A stretch of DNA of 64,000 nucleotides from S5-327 sp965200975 (GTDB lineage Bacteria; Chloroflexota; Dehalococcoidia; Lucifugimonadales; Australimonadaceae). The notes beneath the pieces were generated by a model. The model worked only from the letters and a program-made list of their open reading frames with translations. It had not been told where the DNA came from and ran no database searches. Made by a program: the position numbers and the translations under genes. Of the stretch, positions 51,258-60,355 are shown one piece after another. The stretch is taken from assembly GCA_965200975.1 (NCBI GenBank), contig OZ241740.1, positions 558,001 to 622,000 of the forward strand, in the 5' to 3' direction. Numbering within the stretch: the stretch's first letter is position 1; each line of letters begins with the position of its first letter.

Positions 51258-53543
51258 TTGGCAACTGCTACTAACCTGGGATTCCCCCGCATAGGGCCAA
51301 ACCGCGAGCTCAAATGGGCTGTTGAAGCCTATTGGGCCGGCAAGATTGACGAGAACGATCTGCTGGCCCGGGCAGCCGGCATTCGTCGAGCCAACTGGTT
51401 GCTGCAGAAGCAGGCCGGCATCGCCCACATCCCTTCCAACGATTTCTCGTTCTACGACCACGTGCTGGACATCACGGCGATGGTTGGCGCTGCGCCGGAG
51501 CGCTACGGCGCCGCTGCGGGCCCGGTGAGCCTCGACACGTACTTCGCGATGGCCCGCGGCGTTCCAGCGTCGGGCGACGCTCCGGGCGCCCCGGCTATGG
51601 AGATGACCAAGTGGTTCGACACCAACTACCACTACATCGTGCCGGAGATAGACAAGGGACAGAAGTTCACCCTGCGGTCTACGAAACCCGTTGACGAGTT
51701 TCTCGAGGCGAAGGCGCTGGGCATACGCACCCGCCCGGTGCTGCTCGGCCCGGTTACGTATCTGCTCCTCTCCAAATCGTCCACCCCGAACTTCGACCCG
51801 CTCACGCTGCTCGATGATCTGGTCGACGTGTACGAGAACGTGCTTAAGCGGCTCGCTCAGGCAGGCGCCGGCTGGGTGCAACTCGACGAGCCCGCGCTGG
51901 GGCTGACGCTCAGCGACAAGCAGCGCTCCGCGTTTGGGCGCGCCTATGCGCGGCTTGCCTCGTCGGCCAAACTCAACATTCTCGTCGCCGTCTACTTCAG
52001 CGACTTGCGGGAGAATGCCCGAACAGCCCTGGCGCTGCCCGTAAGCGGCCTGCACCTCGACATGGTGCGCGGGCGCGGAGACCTGGAGAATGTGCTCGCC
52101 AAGCTGCCGGACGGAATGTCGCTCTCGCTCGGCCTTGTCGACGGACGGAACATCTGGCGCGCGGATTTGGAGGCGGCGATCGCCACCGCGCGGACGGCCA
52201 CCTCGGCCCTCGGCTCCGACCGAGTGTTCATTGGGCCGTCGTGCTCGCTCATTCACGCCCCGGTCGATATCGACTCCGATACCAAACTCGACGACGAGAT
52301 GAAGTCCTGGATGGCGTTCGCCAAGCAGAAAGTCGAGGAGATAGCGATCATCACCGCGGCGCTGGGCAATCAGGCCGAACAGGTTGCAGGGAGGCTCGAG
52401 GCGAATGTGAGGGCGATGGAGAGCCGCCGCGCGTCGCAGCGCATCCACAACCCCGCAGTGAAAGAGCGCAGCGCGGCGGTGACGGCGGAGATGGCCCGGC
52501 GGGCGAGCCCGTACACGGAGCGCCGGCGCAAGCAGCAACAGGCGCTGCGGCTCCCGCAGTTTCCCACTACGACGATAGGCTCGTTCCCGCAGACGCCCGA
52601 GATCCGGCGGGCCCGCGCGGCGCGGAACCGCGGCGAGCTTAGCGGCGCCGAGTACGAAGAGTTCCTGCGGAGAGAGATCGAGCAGGTCATTCGTTTTCAG
52701 GAGCGCACCGGGCTGGACGTGCTGGTGCACGGAGAACCCGAGCGCAACGACATGGTGGAGTTTTTCGGCGAACAGCTCGAGGGCTACGTATCCACCAGCA
52801 ACGGGTGGGTGCAGAGTTACGGCTCCCGCGCGGTGAAGCCGCCGATCATCTTCGGCGACATTAACCGTCCCGACCCGATGTCGGTCAGCTGGATCGCTTA
52901 CGCGCAGTCACTGACGCAGCAGCCGGTGAAGGGGATGCTTACCGGCCCGGTTACGATGCTGCAGTGGTCGTTCGTGCGCGACGATCAACCCCGGAGCGAG
53001 ACATGCCGGCAGCTTGCGCTGGCCATCCGCGACGAGGTTGTCGATCTGGAGCAGGCGGGCATCCGCGTGATACAGGTTGACGAGCCGGCGTTGCGCGAAG
53101 GCTTGCCATTGCGCCGCGACGATTGGGACGCCTACCTCGCCTGGGCGGTCGAGGCGTTTCGCATCGCCACGTCCGGCGTCGATGACCGAACGCAGATGCA
53201 TACGCATATGTGCTACGCCGCGTACGACGACATCATCGACTCGGTCGCCGCGATGGACGCGGACGTTATATCGATGGAGAACTCACGCAGCGACGGCGCG
53301 CTGCTCGATACGTTCAGCACGCGCTCGTACCCCAATGAAGTCGGCCCCGGCGTCTACGACATTCACTCGCCGCGAGTGGCCGACACCGGAGAGATGCGGG
53401 AGCTGCTCGAGCGCGCCGTGGCGGTGCTGTCGCCCGAGCAGCTCTGGGTGAATCCGGACTGCGGCCTGAAGACCCGGCGGTGGGAGGAGGTTGCGCCTTC
53501 GCTCGAGCATATGGTCGATGCCGCCAAGGCGTTCCGGAGCTAG
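51258..53543 (+). CDS. metE: Cobalamin-independent methionine synthase
   Basis: A 761-residue enzyme transferring the methyl group of 5-methyltetrahydropteroyl-triglutamate to homocysteine. It starts at TTG (GAGGAGAGG upstream) with TNLGFPRIGPNRELKWAVE, the conserved N-terminus. The N-terminal barrel is followed by a linker near residue 430 and the C-terminal catalytic barrel: TTIGSFPQTPEIR, LVHGEPERNDMVEFFGEQL, then the zinc ligands in HMCYAAYDD (His and Cys), a Glu at SMENSRSDG, and Cys in NPDCGLKTR. All are intact. It has its own promoter; two MDMPI-fold genes follow closely. Confidence 0.96.
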   Translation: MATATNLGFPRIGPNRELKWAVEAYWAGKIDENDLLARAAGIRRANWLLQKQAGIAHIPSNDFSFYDHVLDITAMVGAAPERYGAAAGPVSLDTYFAMARGVPASGDAPGAPAMEMTKWFDTNYHYIVPEIDKGQKFTLRSTKPVDEFLEAKALGIRTRPVLLGPVTYLLLSKSSTPNFDPLTLLDDLVDVYENVLKRLAQAGAGWVQLDEPALGLTLSDKQRSAFGRAYARLASSAKLNILVAVYFSDLRENARTALALPVSGLHLDMVRGRGDLENVLAKLPDGMSLSLGLVDGRNIWRADLEAAIATARTATSALGSDRVFIGPSCSLIHAPVDIDSDTKLDDEMKSWMAFAKQKVEEIAIITAALGNQAEQVAGRLEANVRAMESRRASQRIHNPAVKERSAAVTAEMARRASPYTERRRKQQQALRLPQFPTTTIGSFPQTPEIRRARAARNRGELSGAEYEEFLRREIEQVIRFQERTGLDVLVHGEPERNDMVEFFGEQLEGYVSTSNGWVQSYGSRAVKPPIIFGDINRPDPMSVSWIAYAQSLTQQPVKGMLTGPVTMLQWSFVRDDQPRSETCRQLALAIRDEVVDLEQAGIRVIQVDEPALREGLPLRRDDWDAYLAWAVEAFRIATSGVDDRTQMHTHMCYAAYDDIIDSVAAMDADVISMENSRSDGALLDTFSTRSYPNEVGPGVYDIHSPRVADTGEMRELLERAVAVLSPEQLWVNPDCGLKTRRWEEVAPSLEHMVDAAKAFRS

Positions 53544-53546
53544 CGA

Positions 53547-54152
53547 ATGGCCAAGACGGCGTACCTGCAGGCGCTGGGGTTCTTTATGGACGTCGTCAAC
53601 CGCGTCGGCCCCGGGCAGTGGGACGCCCCCGGCTTGGGCGTATGGAGCGTCCGGGATCTCGTGGGCCATACGGCGCGGTCGATCTTCCTGGTCGAGGAGT
53701 TCGGCTCCCAGCGTTCTGAGACGCTCGACGTGAAGTCGGCTGCGGAGCACTACCACATCTCGCTGTCGCCGGAGGGAGTCGACGACGCTATCGCAGCGCG
53801 AGGACGCGCCGCAGGCGAGGCTCTGGGCGACGATCCGCTTGCGAGGCTCGCGGAGGGGCGAGCGCGGGCAGAGCGTCTTGTAGCCGAGACGGACGCCGGC
53901 GCAGTCATCGCCTACACGAACGGCGGCATTACCCTGGGCGCCTATCTTGAGACCCGCGTGCTCGAACTGGTCGTGCACACCCTCGACCTCGCCCGCGCGC
54001 TCGACATCGAGGCTGATCCGCCGCCGGAGGCGCTCCGGAGCGCGCTGCGCCTGCTGGCGGAGCTGGCCGTCGATTCCGGACGCGGCGGGCGTCTCGCCCT
54101 GGCCGCCACCGGAAGAGGCGAGCTGCCCGGCGGCTTCACTGTCCTCGGCTAA
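53547..54152 (+). CDS. DinB/MDMPI-fold (maleylpyruvate isomerase-type) metalloprotein, copy 1
   Basis: A 201-residue protein of the mycothiol-dependent maleylpyruvate isomerase/DinB-like family: GVWSVRDLVGHTARSIFLVE carries the first metal His, and ELVVHTLDLARAL the E-x3-H pair that completes the zinc site. The GGRLALAATGRGELPGGF ending is a short C-terminal MDMPI-type tail. Family members use mycothiol, bacillithiol or other thiols to transform small molecules. It begins 3 bases after metE and is followed after 2 bases by a close paralogue. No mycothiol biosynthesis gene is visible here. Confidence 0.75.
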   Translation: MAKTAYLQALGFFMDVVNRVGPGQWDAPGLGVWSVRDLVGHTARSIFLVEEFGSQRSETLDVKSAAEHYHISLSPEGVDDAIAARGRAAGEALGDDPLARLAEGRARAERLVAETDAGAVIAYTNGGITLGAYLETRVLELVVHTLDLARALDIEADPPPEALRSALRLLAELAVDSGRGGRLALAATGRGELPGGFTVLG

Positions 54153-54154
54153 GC

Positions 54155-54757
54155 ATGAGTCGCCAGGGATACCGCGAGGCTGCGGACTTCTTCGTCTCGA
54201 CCGTTCGGCTCGTCTCCCCCGACCAGTGGGGCGCGCCTGCTCTTGGCGTGTGGAGCGTCCGCGATCTCGTGGGCCATGCAAGCAGGGCGCTGCTCATCGT
54301 CGAGCAGTTCTCGTACGTTGCGCCGCCGTCAATCGACATCGCGGACTCGACGGAGTACTACCGGCGCGCGTTCGTAGGCGAAGGGACGAATGAGCGGATC
54401 GCCGAGCGTGGGCGGCAGACCGGCGAAGAGCTTGGCGCCGACCCCGCGCAGGCCGTCGCCGCTCTGCGCGACCGCGTGCTTGCCCGCGTCGACTCGCTGC
54501 CGGACGAACATCCGCTCGGCACGCTCATCGGCGGGATACGGCTCATCGACTACCTCCCCGGGCGCACGACGGAGCTGGTCGTCCACACCCTCGACCTCGC
54601 CGAGGCGATAGGCGCTGCCGTCGAGCCGCCGCGCACGGCGCTATCCGACACGCTCCGCCTGCTTGCCGACCTGGCTGTGGAATCGGGCAATGGCGCCGCA
54701 TTCGCCCTCGCCGCGACGGGGCGCAATGCCGGCGCCGCGTTCTCCGTGATGGGGTAG
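54155..54757 (+). CDS. DinB/MDMPI-fold metalloprotein, copy 2
   Basis: A 200-residue protein related to the preceding gene throughout: GVWSVRDLVGHASRALLIVE, TTELVVHTLDLAEAI and AFALAATGRNAGAAFSV line up with copy 1. The metal-site residues (H, then E-x3-H) are conserved in both. Tandem duplication with divergence in the middle part (YYRRAF against EHYHIS) suggests different substrates, or a heterodimer. It is probably in the metE transcript and is followed by a repeat-free gap before the DUF262 gene. Confidence 0.75.
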   Translation: MSRQGYREAADFFVSTVRLVSPDQWGAPALGVWSVRDLVGHASRALLIVEQFSYVAPPSIDIADSTEYYRRAFVGEGTNERIAERGRQTGEELGADPAQAVAALRDRVLARVDSLPDEHPLGTLIGGIRLIDYLPGRTTELVVHTLDLAEAIGAAVEPPRTALSDTLRLLADLAVESGNGAAFALAATGRNAGAAFSVMG

Positions 54758-54891
54758 GGGCGCGGGCGCCGTCGTACTTGGCGAGAACCTGCAGATGGTG
54801 GGGCGGGTTCAAATGGGGTAGGCCAAGTCTCTATTGACAGGTGATTCTCAGCATGAGTAGGCTCTTGCAGAAAATAGGAGGAGTAGAGGAA

Positions 54892-56271
54892 ATGGCTGCA
54901 GATCAAGATAGAGATGATGCATGGGATGTCGAAGATTCTGATGATGATTCTCCTATAGAAATCCCAGAAGAATACCTTAACCTGAATGCTCGCACTGAGC
55001 AGGTGACTATTATAGGCCTGTGGCAGGATCATACCCATGGCAAGATTCAAATTGAGCCAGACTTCCAGCGCCATTATGTCTGGGATTCATCTCGAGCAAG
55101 CCGTTTCATTGAATCTTTATTGCTTGGTCTACCGACGCCAGCTATATTCATGGCGGAGGAACCGGATGGCACTTGGTGCGTTATAGACGAGCACCAACGT
55201 TTGGAGACGCTATTCCGTTACATGCAACCTCTCCTCAAGAGCGTACTGAATAGCCAAGGAGTGAACCTGGGACGCTATGGTAAGCTTTCGCCTCTCGTCC
55301 TGAATCGATTACGCGTTCTTACCAATCTAAACGGAGGAAATATCGAGCGTCTTTCTGTCGCAGATAGAGATAAACTATGGAAAACGGAACTGACAGTTGT
55401 TCGTATTCCTATCGAGGCCGACCCTCGCATGAAATATGAACTATTCGCACGACTTAATCAAGGATCAGTAAGCTTGAATAGTCAAGAAATACGAAATTGC
55501 CTATACCGAGGCAAGTACAATACACTTATCTCGACCCTGGGAGAGGAGCCACGATTTCTTCAGCTATATGGCAAAAACGCGCCTGATAAGCGAATGAAGC
55601 ATCAAGAATTAATCCTTAGATTTTTTGCATTCCTGCACGGACGTGATCACTACCGTCCCCCGTTCAGAAACTTCCTTAACCAGGAAATGGAAGACAATAC
55701 CGAAGTAAGTGATGGCCAACTAGAAAGATTCAGGTATGAATTTGAGGCAGCTTTACTCTGGAACGACCGCATCTTCGGCAAAGAGGTATTCCGCGCCTTT
55801 CAATCCGGAACAGCCAATCGTCCGGTAGGCCGATGGGGTCCTAGGCGATATGATCTCGTGTACGAAGTAAGTATGGTGGAATTCGCCACATTCGCCGATC
55901 GTTTGAATGACGTGCGGGAGAGGCTTAGCGCCAGTGACTGCTCGCTCTTTCAAGATGAGCTCCGGCATTCATTAGTAGGACTTATGGCCACTACGAATTG
56001 GGCAGCTACTCTGCGTCAAAACACCACACTGCCTTCAGTATTGAACTATCGTTTTGACAAGTGGATTGAACATTTGGAATCTGCCTTGAACGATCCTGAC
56101 TTGGCAGTTGCAAAATCGAGAGCACGTAGAGAAGCCCTTGTCTTTTCGGGTGCTTGCTTAGTCTACCAACAACCATTGGGTGCTGACGACCATACATGGA
56201 GCGCTACGCACCGCGGGAATCTAGTGCATTTCTATTGCGGAGCTAGCCAGATTGAAAGCCTTCGCGGTTAA
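54892..56271 (+). CDS. DUF262 (ParB/GmrS-like nuclease) family protein, horizontally acquired
   Basis: A 459-residue protein in an AT-richer stretch. AGGAGG before the ATG at 54892 supports that start; in-frame starts at 54841 and 54853 add 17 and 13 residues. The DUF262 core is at residues 35-130: IQIEPDFQRHYVWDSSRASR (the PxFQRxYVW motif), FIESLLLGLPTPAIFMAEE, and the nucleotide-hydrolysis/DNA-binding loop, here VIDEHQRLETL where the family normally has DGQQR. The DGQQR substitution means catalytic activity is uncertain. A second region (FFAFLHGRDHYRPPFRNFLN) continues the domain. DUF262 proteins occur in phage-defence systems (GmrSD, BREX-associated). No partner gene lies beside it. Confidence 0.78.
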   Translation: MAADQDRDDAWDVEDSDDDSPIEIPEEYLNLNARTEQVTIIGLWQDHTHGKIQIEPDFQRHYVWDSSRASRFIESLLLGLPTPAIFMAEEPDGTWCVIDEHQRLETLFRYMQPLLKSVLNSQGVNLGRYGKLSPLVLNRLRVLTNLNGGNIERLSVADRDKLWKTELTVVRIPIEADPRMKYELFARLNQGSVSLNSQEIRNCLYRGKYNTLISTLGEEPRFLQLYGKNAPDKRMKHQELILRFFAFLHGRDHYRPPFRNFLNQEMEDNTEVSDGQLERFRYEFEAALLWNDRIFGKEVFRAFQSGTANRPVGRWGPRRYDLVYEVSMVEFATFADRLNDVRERLSASDCSLFQDELRHSLVGLMATTNWAATLRQNTTLPSVLNYRFDKWIEHLESALNDPDLAVAKSRARREALVFSGACLVYQQPLGADDHTWSATHRGNLVHFYCGASQIESLRG

Positions 56272-56409
56272 CCGTCGTCATTACCGGACGGTAAAATCTC
56301 GGCGCGATACCCGTTCGACGCATCTGATGCTCACACTGAATTCCTGCTCTCCAGCTTGCCGAGACGCGCCGAATTCGCGCCACGAGGAGTAGGCTGCGCA
56401 CCGCTACAT

Positions 56410-57589
56410 CTAACTCCCTGCGGCGGCCCAGGGGCCTTGCTGGCCGGACGGGCCCTGGCGGGCGATGACGGTGCTGACGGGGACGACCGACTCCGCCGGA
56501 GCGTCGAATGCGGGGATGACGCGCTCGCCGAAGAGGCGGATGGAGTTGTCGACGTGCTCGGTGGGCATTCTGCCGATGTGATGGCTCCCCGCCCACACGG
56601 TGAAACCGAGTCGCTCTTGCGTTTCGGCGATCTTCCGGGCGACGGTGTCGGGGCTGCCGATAATTGCGAGCCCGTTTTCGATCCAGAAGTCGTACGACTG
56701 GCGCGCCTGCGCGAAGATTTTGCCGTTGGCGCGGGTGTAGCGCGTGTTGTCGGTCCCCTTGCCGCGAGGATCGCTGCCGAACCCGATGCGGGTGTTGACG
56801 ACGTGCTCGCGGTCGATGCCGTAGTACTCGAGCAGGTAGGGCTCCGCCTCGGCGCGGGCCTTCTCGTCGGACTCGGCGACGTGGACGACGCGCACGAGCA
56901 TCTGGCGGGGCATAGGGCCCGGGTGTTCGCACTCCCGCCAGATGCGCCGGAAGTGTTCGAGCTTGTCGACGAGCTCGTCGTCGGTGGAGATGTTGGTCGC
57001 GGACGTCGTTGTTGCGCTCGGCGGCCCATTCGAACGCGCGGAGGCTGTGGCAGGCGATCCAGATGGGCGGGTGGGGCTGCTGGTAGGGTTTGGGCATTGG
57101 CAGCATCTCCTCGTACTGCCAGAAGCGTCCGTGGTGGGTGACCTCCGGTTTCGTCCACGCCTCCTCGATGACCTTCATCGCTTCTTCGCTTGCGGCGTGG
57201 CGGTCGTAGTAGTTGATGCCCCAGCGAATGAATTCGTGCTCGTGGGTGCCGAGGCCGGAGCCGAACTCGACGCGGCCTTTGGAGAGGTGGTCGAGGGTCG
57301 CGACTTCCTGCGCCAGCCGCATGGGGTTGTGGAACGGGAGCTGCCAGATCATAGCGCCGACGTGAATGCGCTCGGTGGCGGCGGCGACCGCCGTAAGGAA
57401 CACGGTGGGCGCGGTGATGGCGCCGATGTAGGAGGCCTGGTGCTCGATAATCCAGTAGTAGCGGTAGCCGAGCTCGTCCATCAGGCGCGCCTGGCGGATG
57501 TGCTCGTCGTAGGCTGCCGCGGCTGAGCCCAGACGCTTGATGTCGTTGATCTTCACTGCGCCCCAGGCGCCGAACTCGATTGCAGGCAT
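56410..57589 (-). pseudogene. LLM-class flavin-dependent oxidoreductase, frameshifted copy
   Basis: The start MPAIEFGAWGAVKINDIKRL and first 195 residues (IEHQASYIGAITAPTVFLTA; GHxHEFIRWG region; WIACHSLRAFEWAAERNNDV) are a normal LLM monooxygenase. At about 57000 one extra base (GTCCGCGACC where GTCGCGACC would fit) shifts the frame. The rest continues one frame over: MPRQMLVRVVHVAESDEKAR, then GLAIIGSPDTVARKIAETQE and a stop at 56410. The two pieces join to a protein that is clearly a paralogue of the intact gene at 57655, with which it shares most motifs. A single indel suggests either recent inactivation or a sequence error. Confidence 0.8.
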
Positions 57590-57654
57590 GCGCGCTCCCT
57601 GAGAAGTAGTGCTTACTGAATGTAGGAATTGCAGCGAGGGCGTCTGCGCCGCGG

Positions 57655-58746
57655 CTACCGGAACGCCGGGATCACTTCCTCGCCGAAGAGCCTAATGGAC
57701 GATTCGACCATTGCGTGGGGCATGCGGCCAATGTGGAACTTGCCGGCAAAGTGGTCGTAGCCGATCCTCTCTCGGCCCTCGGCAATCTTGCGGATGACAG
57801 TGTCGGGAGAGCCGACGAGGGCGAGTCCGTTGTCGAGCCAGAAGTCGTACGAGCGAGAGCACTCGCGGAAGATGCGTCCGCGCTCGCGAATGTCGTCGCT
57901 GTCCTCGGCGCCCATGCCGCGGGGATGGGAGCCGAAGCCGACCTGGCTTGCGGCGACGAGTTCGCGGCCAAGCGTGTTGGCCTCCATCAGGTACTGGCTG
58001 GCCTGCTCGTGGGCCTTCGCGTCGGTGTCGGCGACGTGAACGACGCGCATCAGGAACTGACGGGGCATAGGGCCGGCGTGCCCGCAGGCTGTCCACGCGT
58101 CGCGCCACTCGGCAAACTTCTTGATCATCGACTCGTCGGTGTCGATGTTCTGGGCCATGTGGTAGCCGCGCCGCGCGGCGAACTCGATGGCGCGGGGGCT
58201 GTGCACTGCAGCCCAGATGGGAGGGCAAGGCTGCTGAAAGGGCATCGGCTGGATCAGCGCCTCGTTGATCTGCCAGAACCGGCCCTCGTACGTGACTGAG
58301 CCGTCGCCCTTCCATGCGAGTTCGATGATGTCGAGCGACTCCTCGCCCATGGCCTGGCGGTCGTAGAAGTTCAGGCCCCACCGGATGAATTCGTGCTCGT
58401 GGACGCCGATGCCCGTGCCGAACTCCGCGCGCCCGCCGGAGAGGTGGTCGAGTATCGCGATGTCCTGGGCGAGGCGGATGGGATGATGGAAGGGGAGCTG
58501 CCATATCATCGTGCCGAGCCTGATCGACTCGGTGTGGCGCGCAAGGGCTGTGAGGAACATCTGGGGAGAGGTGACGGCGCCGACGTAAGAGCCCTGGTGC
58601 TCGAGCGTCCAGTAGTAGCCGAACCCGGAGCGCCCCATCAGCTGGCCCTGTCGGATGTGCGTTTCGTAAACGTCCGCCGCGGTCGAGGCTTGCATAACCT
58701 CGTAGGTTTGCATCTGGTCCCAGACGCCGAACTCCATAGCGCTCAT
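57655..58746 (-). CDS. LLM-class flavin-dependent oxidoreductase
   Basis: A 363-residue luciferase-like monooxygenase: MSAMEFGVWDQMQTYEVMQA start, EHQGSYVGAVTSPQMFLTAL, RLGTMIWQLPFHHPIRLAQD, LSGGRAEFGTGIGVHEHEF and MPRQFLMRVVHVADTDAKAH. The terminal GLALVGSPDTVIRKIAEGRE and FAGKFHIGRMPHAMVESSI are specific to this subgroup, which includes alkanesulfonate- and bacterial-luciferase-like enzymes. The paralogue at 56410 lies 65 bases downstream on the same strand, so the two were a tandem pair. Divergent from gcvT. Confidence 0.88.
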   Translation of the reverse strand: MSAMEFGVWDQMQTYEVMQASTAADVYETHIRQGQLMGRSGFGYYWTLEHQGSYVGAVTSPQMFLTALARHTESIRLGTMIWQLPFHHPIRLAQDIAILDHLSGGRAEFGTGIGVHEHEFIRWGLNFYDRQAMGEESLDIIELAWKGDGSVTYEGRFWQINEALIQPMPFQQPCPPIWAAVHSPRAIEFAARRGYHMAQNIDTDESMIKKFAEWRDAWTACGHAGPMPRQFLMRVVHVADTDAKAHEQASQYLMEANTLGRELVAASQVGFGSHPRGMGAEDSDDIRERGRIFRECSRSYDFWLDNGLALVGSPDTVIRKIAEGRERIGYDHFAGKFHIGRMPHAMVESSIRLFGEEVIPAFR

Positions 58747-58835
58747 TGACTGTTGCTCCGCTCTGCTGGAATAGGCGCTGCAATGTTAGCGGATTGCTCT
58801 CGTTGCGGCAGCGCGGTCTGCGGTAACATAGGGGT

Positions 58836-59939
58836 ATGGACGAGGGAGCCAACCTCCGCGAGACGGCGCTGCACGGCGAACACGTGTCCCTTGGCGGGCG
58901 CATGGTTCCGTTTGCAGGCTACGACATGCCTGTGCAGTACAAGGGGATACTGGCGGAGGCGCGGGCCGTGCGCTCCGCAGCTGGGATCTTCGACGTTTCG
59001 CATATGGGCAGGTTCTTCGTTGAGGGCCCGGACGCCCGCGCTCTGCTCGATTGGACGCATACGGCGGATATTGGCGAGGGGATGCCCGTGGGCCGTGCGC
59101 GCTACGGGCTGCTCTGCAACGAGTCGGGAGGCGTCATCGACGACGCGCTGGCGTACCGGCTCGGCGAGGAGCGCTTCCTGCTCGTGGCGAACGCCGCGAA
59201 CGCCGGGCGGGTGTTCGCCTGGCTCGAGCGCTGGCGCGACGAGCGTTTCCCGAATGCGGCGCTCGTCGACCGTACGGCGGAGCTGGCGATGATCGCCTTG
59301 CAGGGCCCGGAGGGAGTAAGCGTCGCCGCCCGCGTGACGGGGTTCGATATGGCGTCGCTCCGCCCGTTCCGGGTTGCGGAGCTGTCTATTCTGGGGCAGC
59401 CGGGGCTCGTCGCCCGCACCGGATACACGGGCGAGGACGGCGTGGAGTTTATGCCGGCGACCGAGGTTGCGGCCGAACTTTGGCGGCTGCTCCTGGCTGA
59501 GGGCGCGGAGGCGTGCGGGCTCGGCGCGCGCGACGCGTTGCGGCTAGAGGCGGGCTTGCTGCTGCACGGCTCGGATATGGACGAGAGCGTCAATCCGGTT
59601 GAGGCGGGCCTCGAGCGGTTCGTGTATCAGGCGCGCGACTTCTGCGGCGCAGAAGCTGTGCGCCGCGCGGCGGCGGAAGGAACGGCGCGCAAGCTCGTCG
59701 GCTTCCGGGCCGAGGGGCGCGGCCCGACCCCGCGCGCAGGGGCGGAGATCTTTGACGCAGAGGGCCCCGTCGGCGTGGTTACGAGCGGCAGCTACGCGCC
59801 TTCCCTTGACACAAACGTAGGGTTGGGCTATGTTCGACAGAGGAGCGCTGCATTGGGGACGCAGCTCACGATAACCGTGCGGGGCAGGGATGTTTCGGCG
59901 GCGGTGGTCGCTCTTCCGTTCTATACGGCGCCAAGATAG
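58836..59939 (+). CDS. gcvT: Glycine cleavage system T protein (aminomethyltransferase)
   Basis: A 367-residue protein transferring the methylene carbon of glycine from H-protein lipoate to tetrahydrofolate. VPFAGYDMPVQYKGILAEAR and FDVSHMGRFFVEGPDARALL begin the fold; GLLCNESGGVIDDALAYRL, a TGYTGEDGVEFMP folate-site stretch and LRLEAGLLLHGSDMDESVNP follow, with VTSGSYAPSLDTNVGLGYVR in the C-terminal barrel. Full family length. It is the first gene of the gcv operon, with gcvH 2 bases after its stop. It has no obvious riboswitch upstream; a glycine riboswitch was looked for and not seen. Confidence 0.95.
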   Translation: MDEGANLRETALHGEHVSLGGRMVPFAGYDMPVQYKGILAEARAVRSAAGIFDVSHMGRFFVEGPDARALLDWTHTADIGEGMPVGRARYGLLCNESGGVIDDALAYRLGEERFLLVANAANAGRVFAWLERWRDERFPNAALVDRTAELAMIALQGPEGVSVAARVTGFDMASLRPFRVAELSILGQPGLVARTGYTGEDGVEFMPATEVAAELWRLLLAEGAEACGLGARDALRLEAGLLLHGSDMDESVNPVEAGLERFVYQARDFCGAEAVRRAAAEGTARKLVGFRAEGRGPTPRAGAEIFDAEGPVGVVTSGSYAPSLDTNVGLGYVRQRSAALGTQLTITVRGRDVSAAVVALPFYTAPR

Positions 59940-59941
59940 CA

Positions 59942-60322
59942 ATGCCAGTTCCAGAAGACCGACGCTACTCCAAAGAGCACGAATGGGCGCTGAGCCAGGA
60001 CGACGGCTCGGTGCTCGTGGGCGTCACCGAGTTCGCGCAAGGGGAGCTCGGCGACGTGGTCTACGTCGATCTCCCGAAGCCTGGCGACCGGGTGTCGCAG
60101 GGTGGGCAGATGGGCGAGATCGAATCGGTCAAGGCGGTCTCTGAACTCTACTCGCCCATAAGCGGCGAGGTGCTCGCCGCGAACGACGCGCTCAACGCCA
60201 ATCCTGAGCTGGTGAACGAGAGCCCTTACGAGCAAGGCTGGCTCATCCGCGTCAGCCCCGACGACGCGTCGGAGATAGATAATCTGCTCGACGCCGCAAG
60301 CTATACGGCGCTTACCGAGTAG
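59942..60322 (+). CDS. gcvH: Glycine cleavage system H protein
   Basis: A 126-residue lipoyl carrier. The lipoylation site is in GEIESVKAVSELYSPISGEV, the Lys of SVKA being modified; YTKEHEW-like YSKEHEWALSQDDGSVLVGV starts the protein, and LVNESPYEQGWLIRV closes the domain. It shuttles the aminomethyl group between the P, T and L proteins. The start follows gcvT by 2 bases, so translation is coupled. The dihydrolipoamide dehydrogenase (L protein) is not in the window. Confidence 0.96.
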   Translation: MPVPEDRRYSKEHEWALSQDDGSVLVGVTEFAQGELGDVVYVDLPKPGDRVSQGGQMGEIESVKAVSELYSPISGEVLAANDALNANPELVNESPYEQGWLIRVSPDDASEIDNLLDAASYTALTE

Positions 60323-60355
60323 CTGCGCGCCGGCGACCGATGACGCTATAAGGAC

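Noticed and set aside
56990..57010. Programmed frameshift in the LLM copy
   Set aside because: No slippery heptamer or stimulatory structure is visible, and the intact paralogue has no frameshift, so an indel or sequencing error is the simpler reading.
58747..58835. Glycine riboswitch ahead of gcvT
   Set aside because: The gap is about 90 bases and shows no paired aptamer structure or conserved glycine-riboswitch core.
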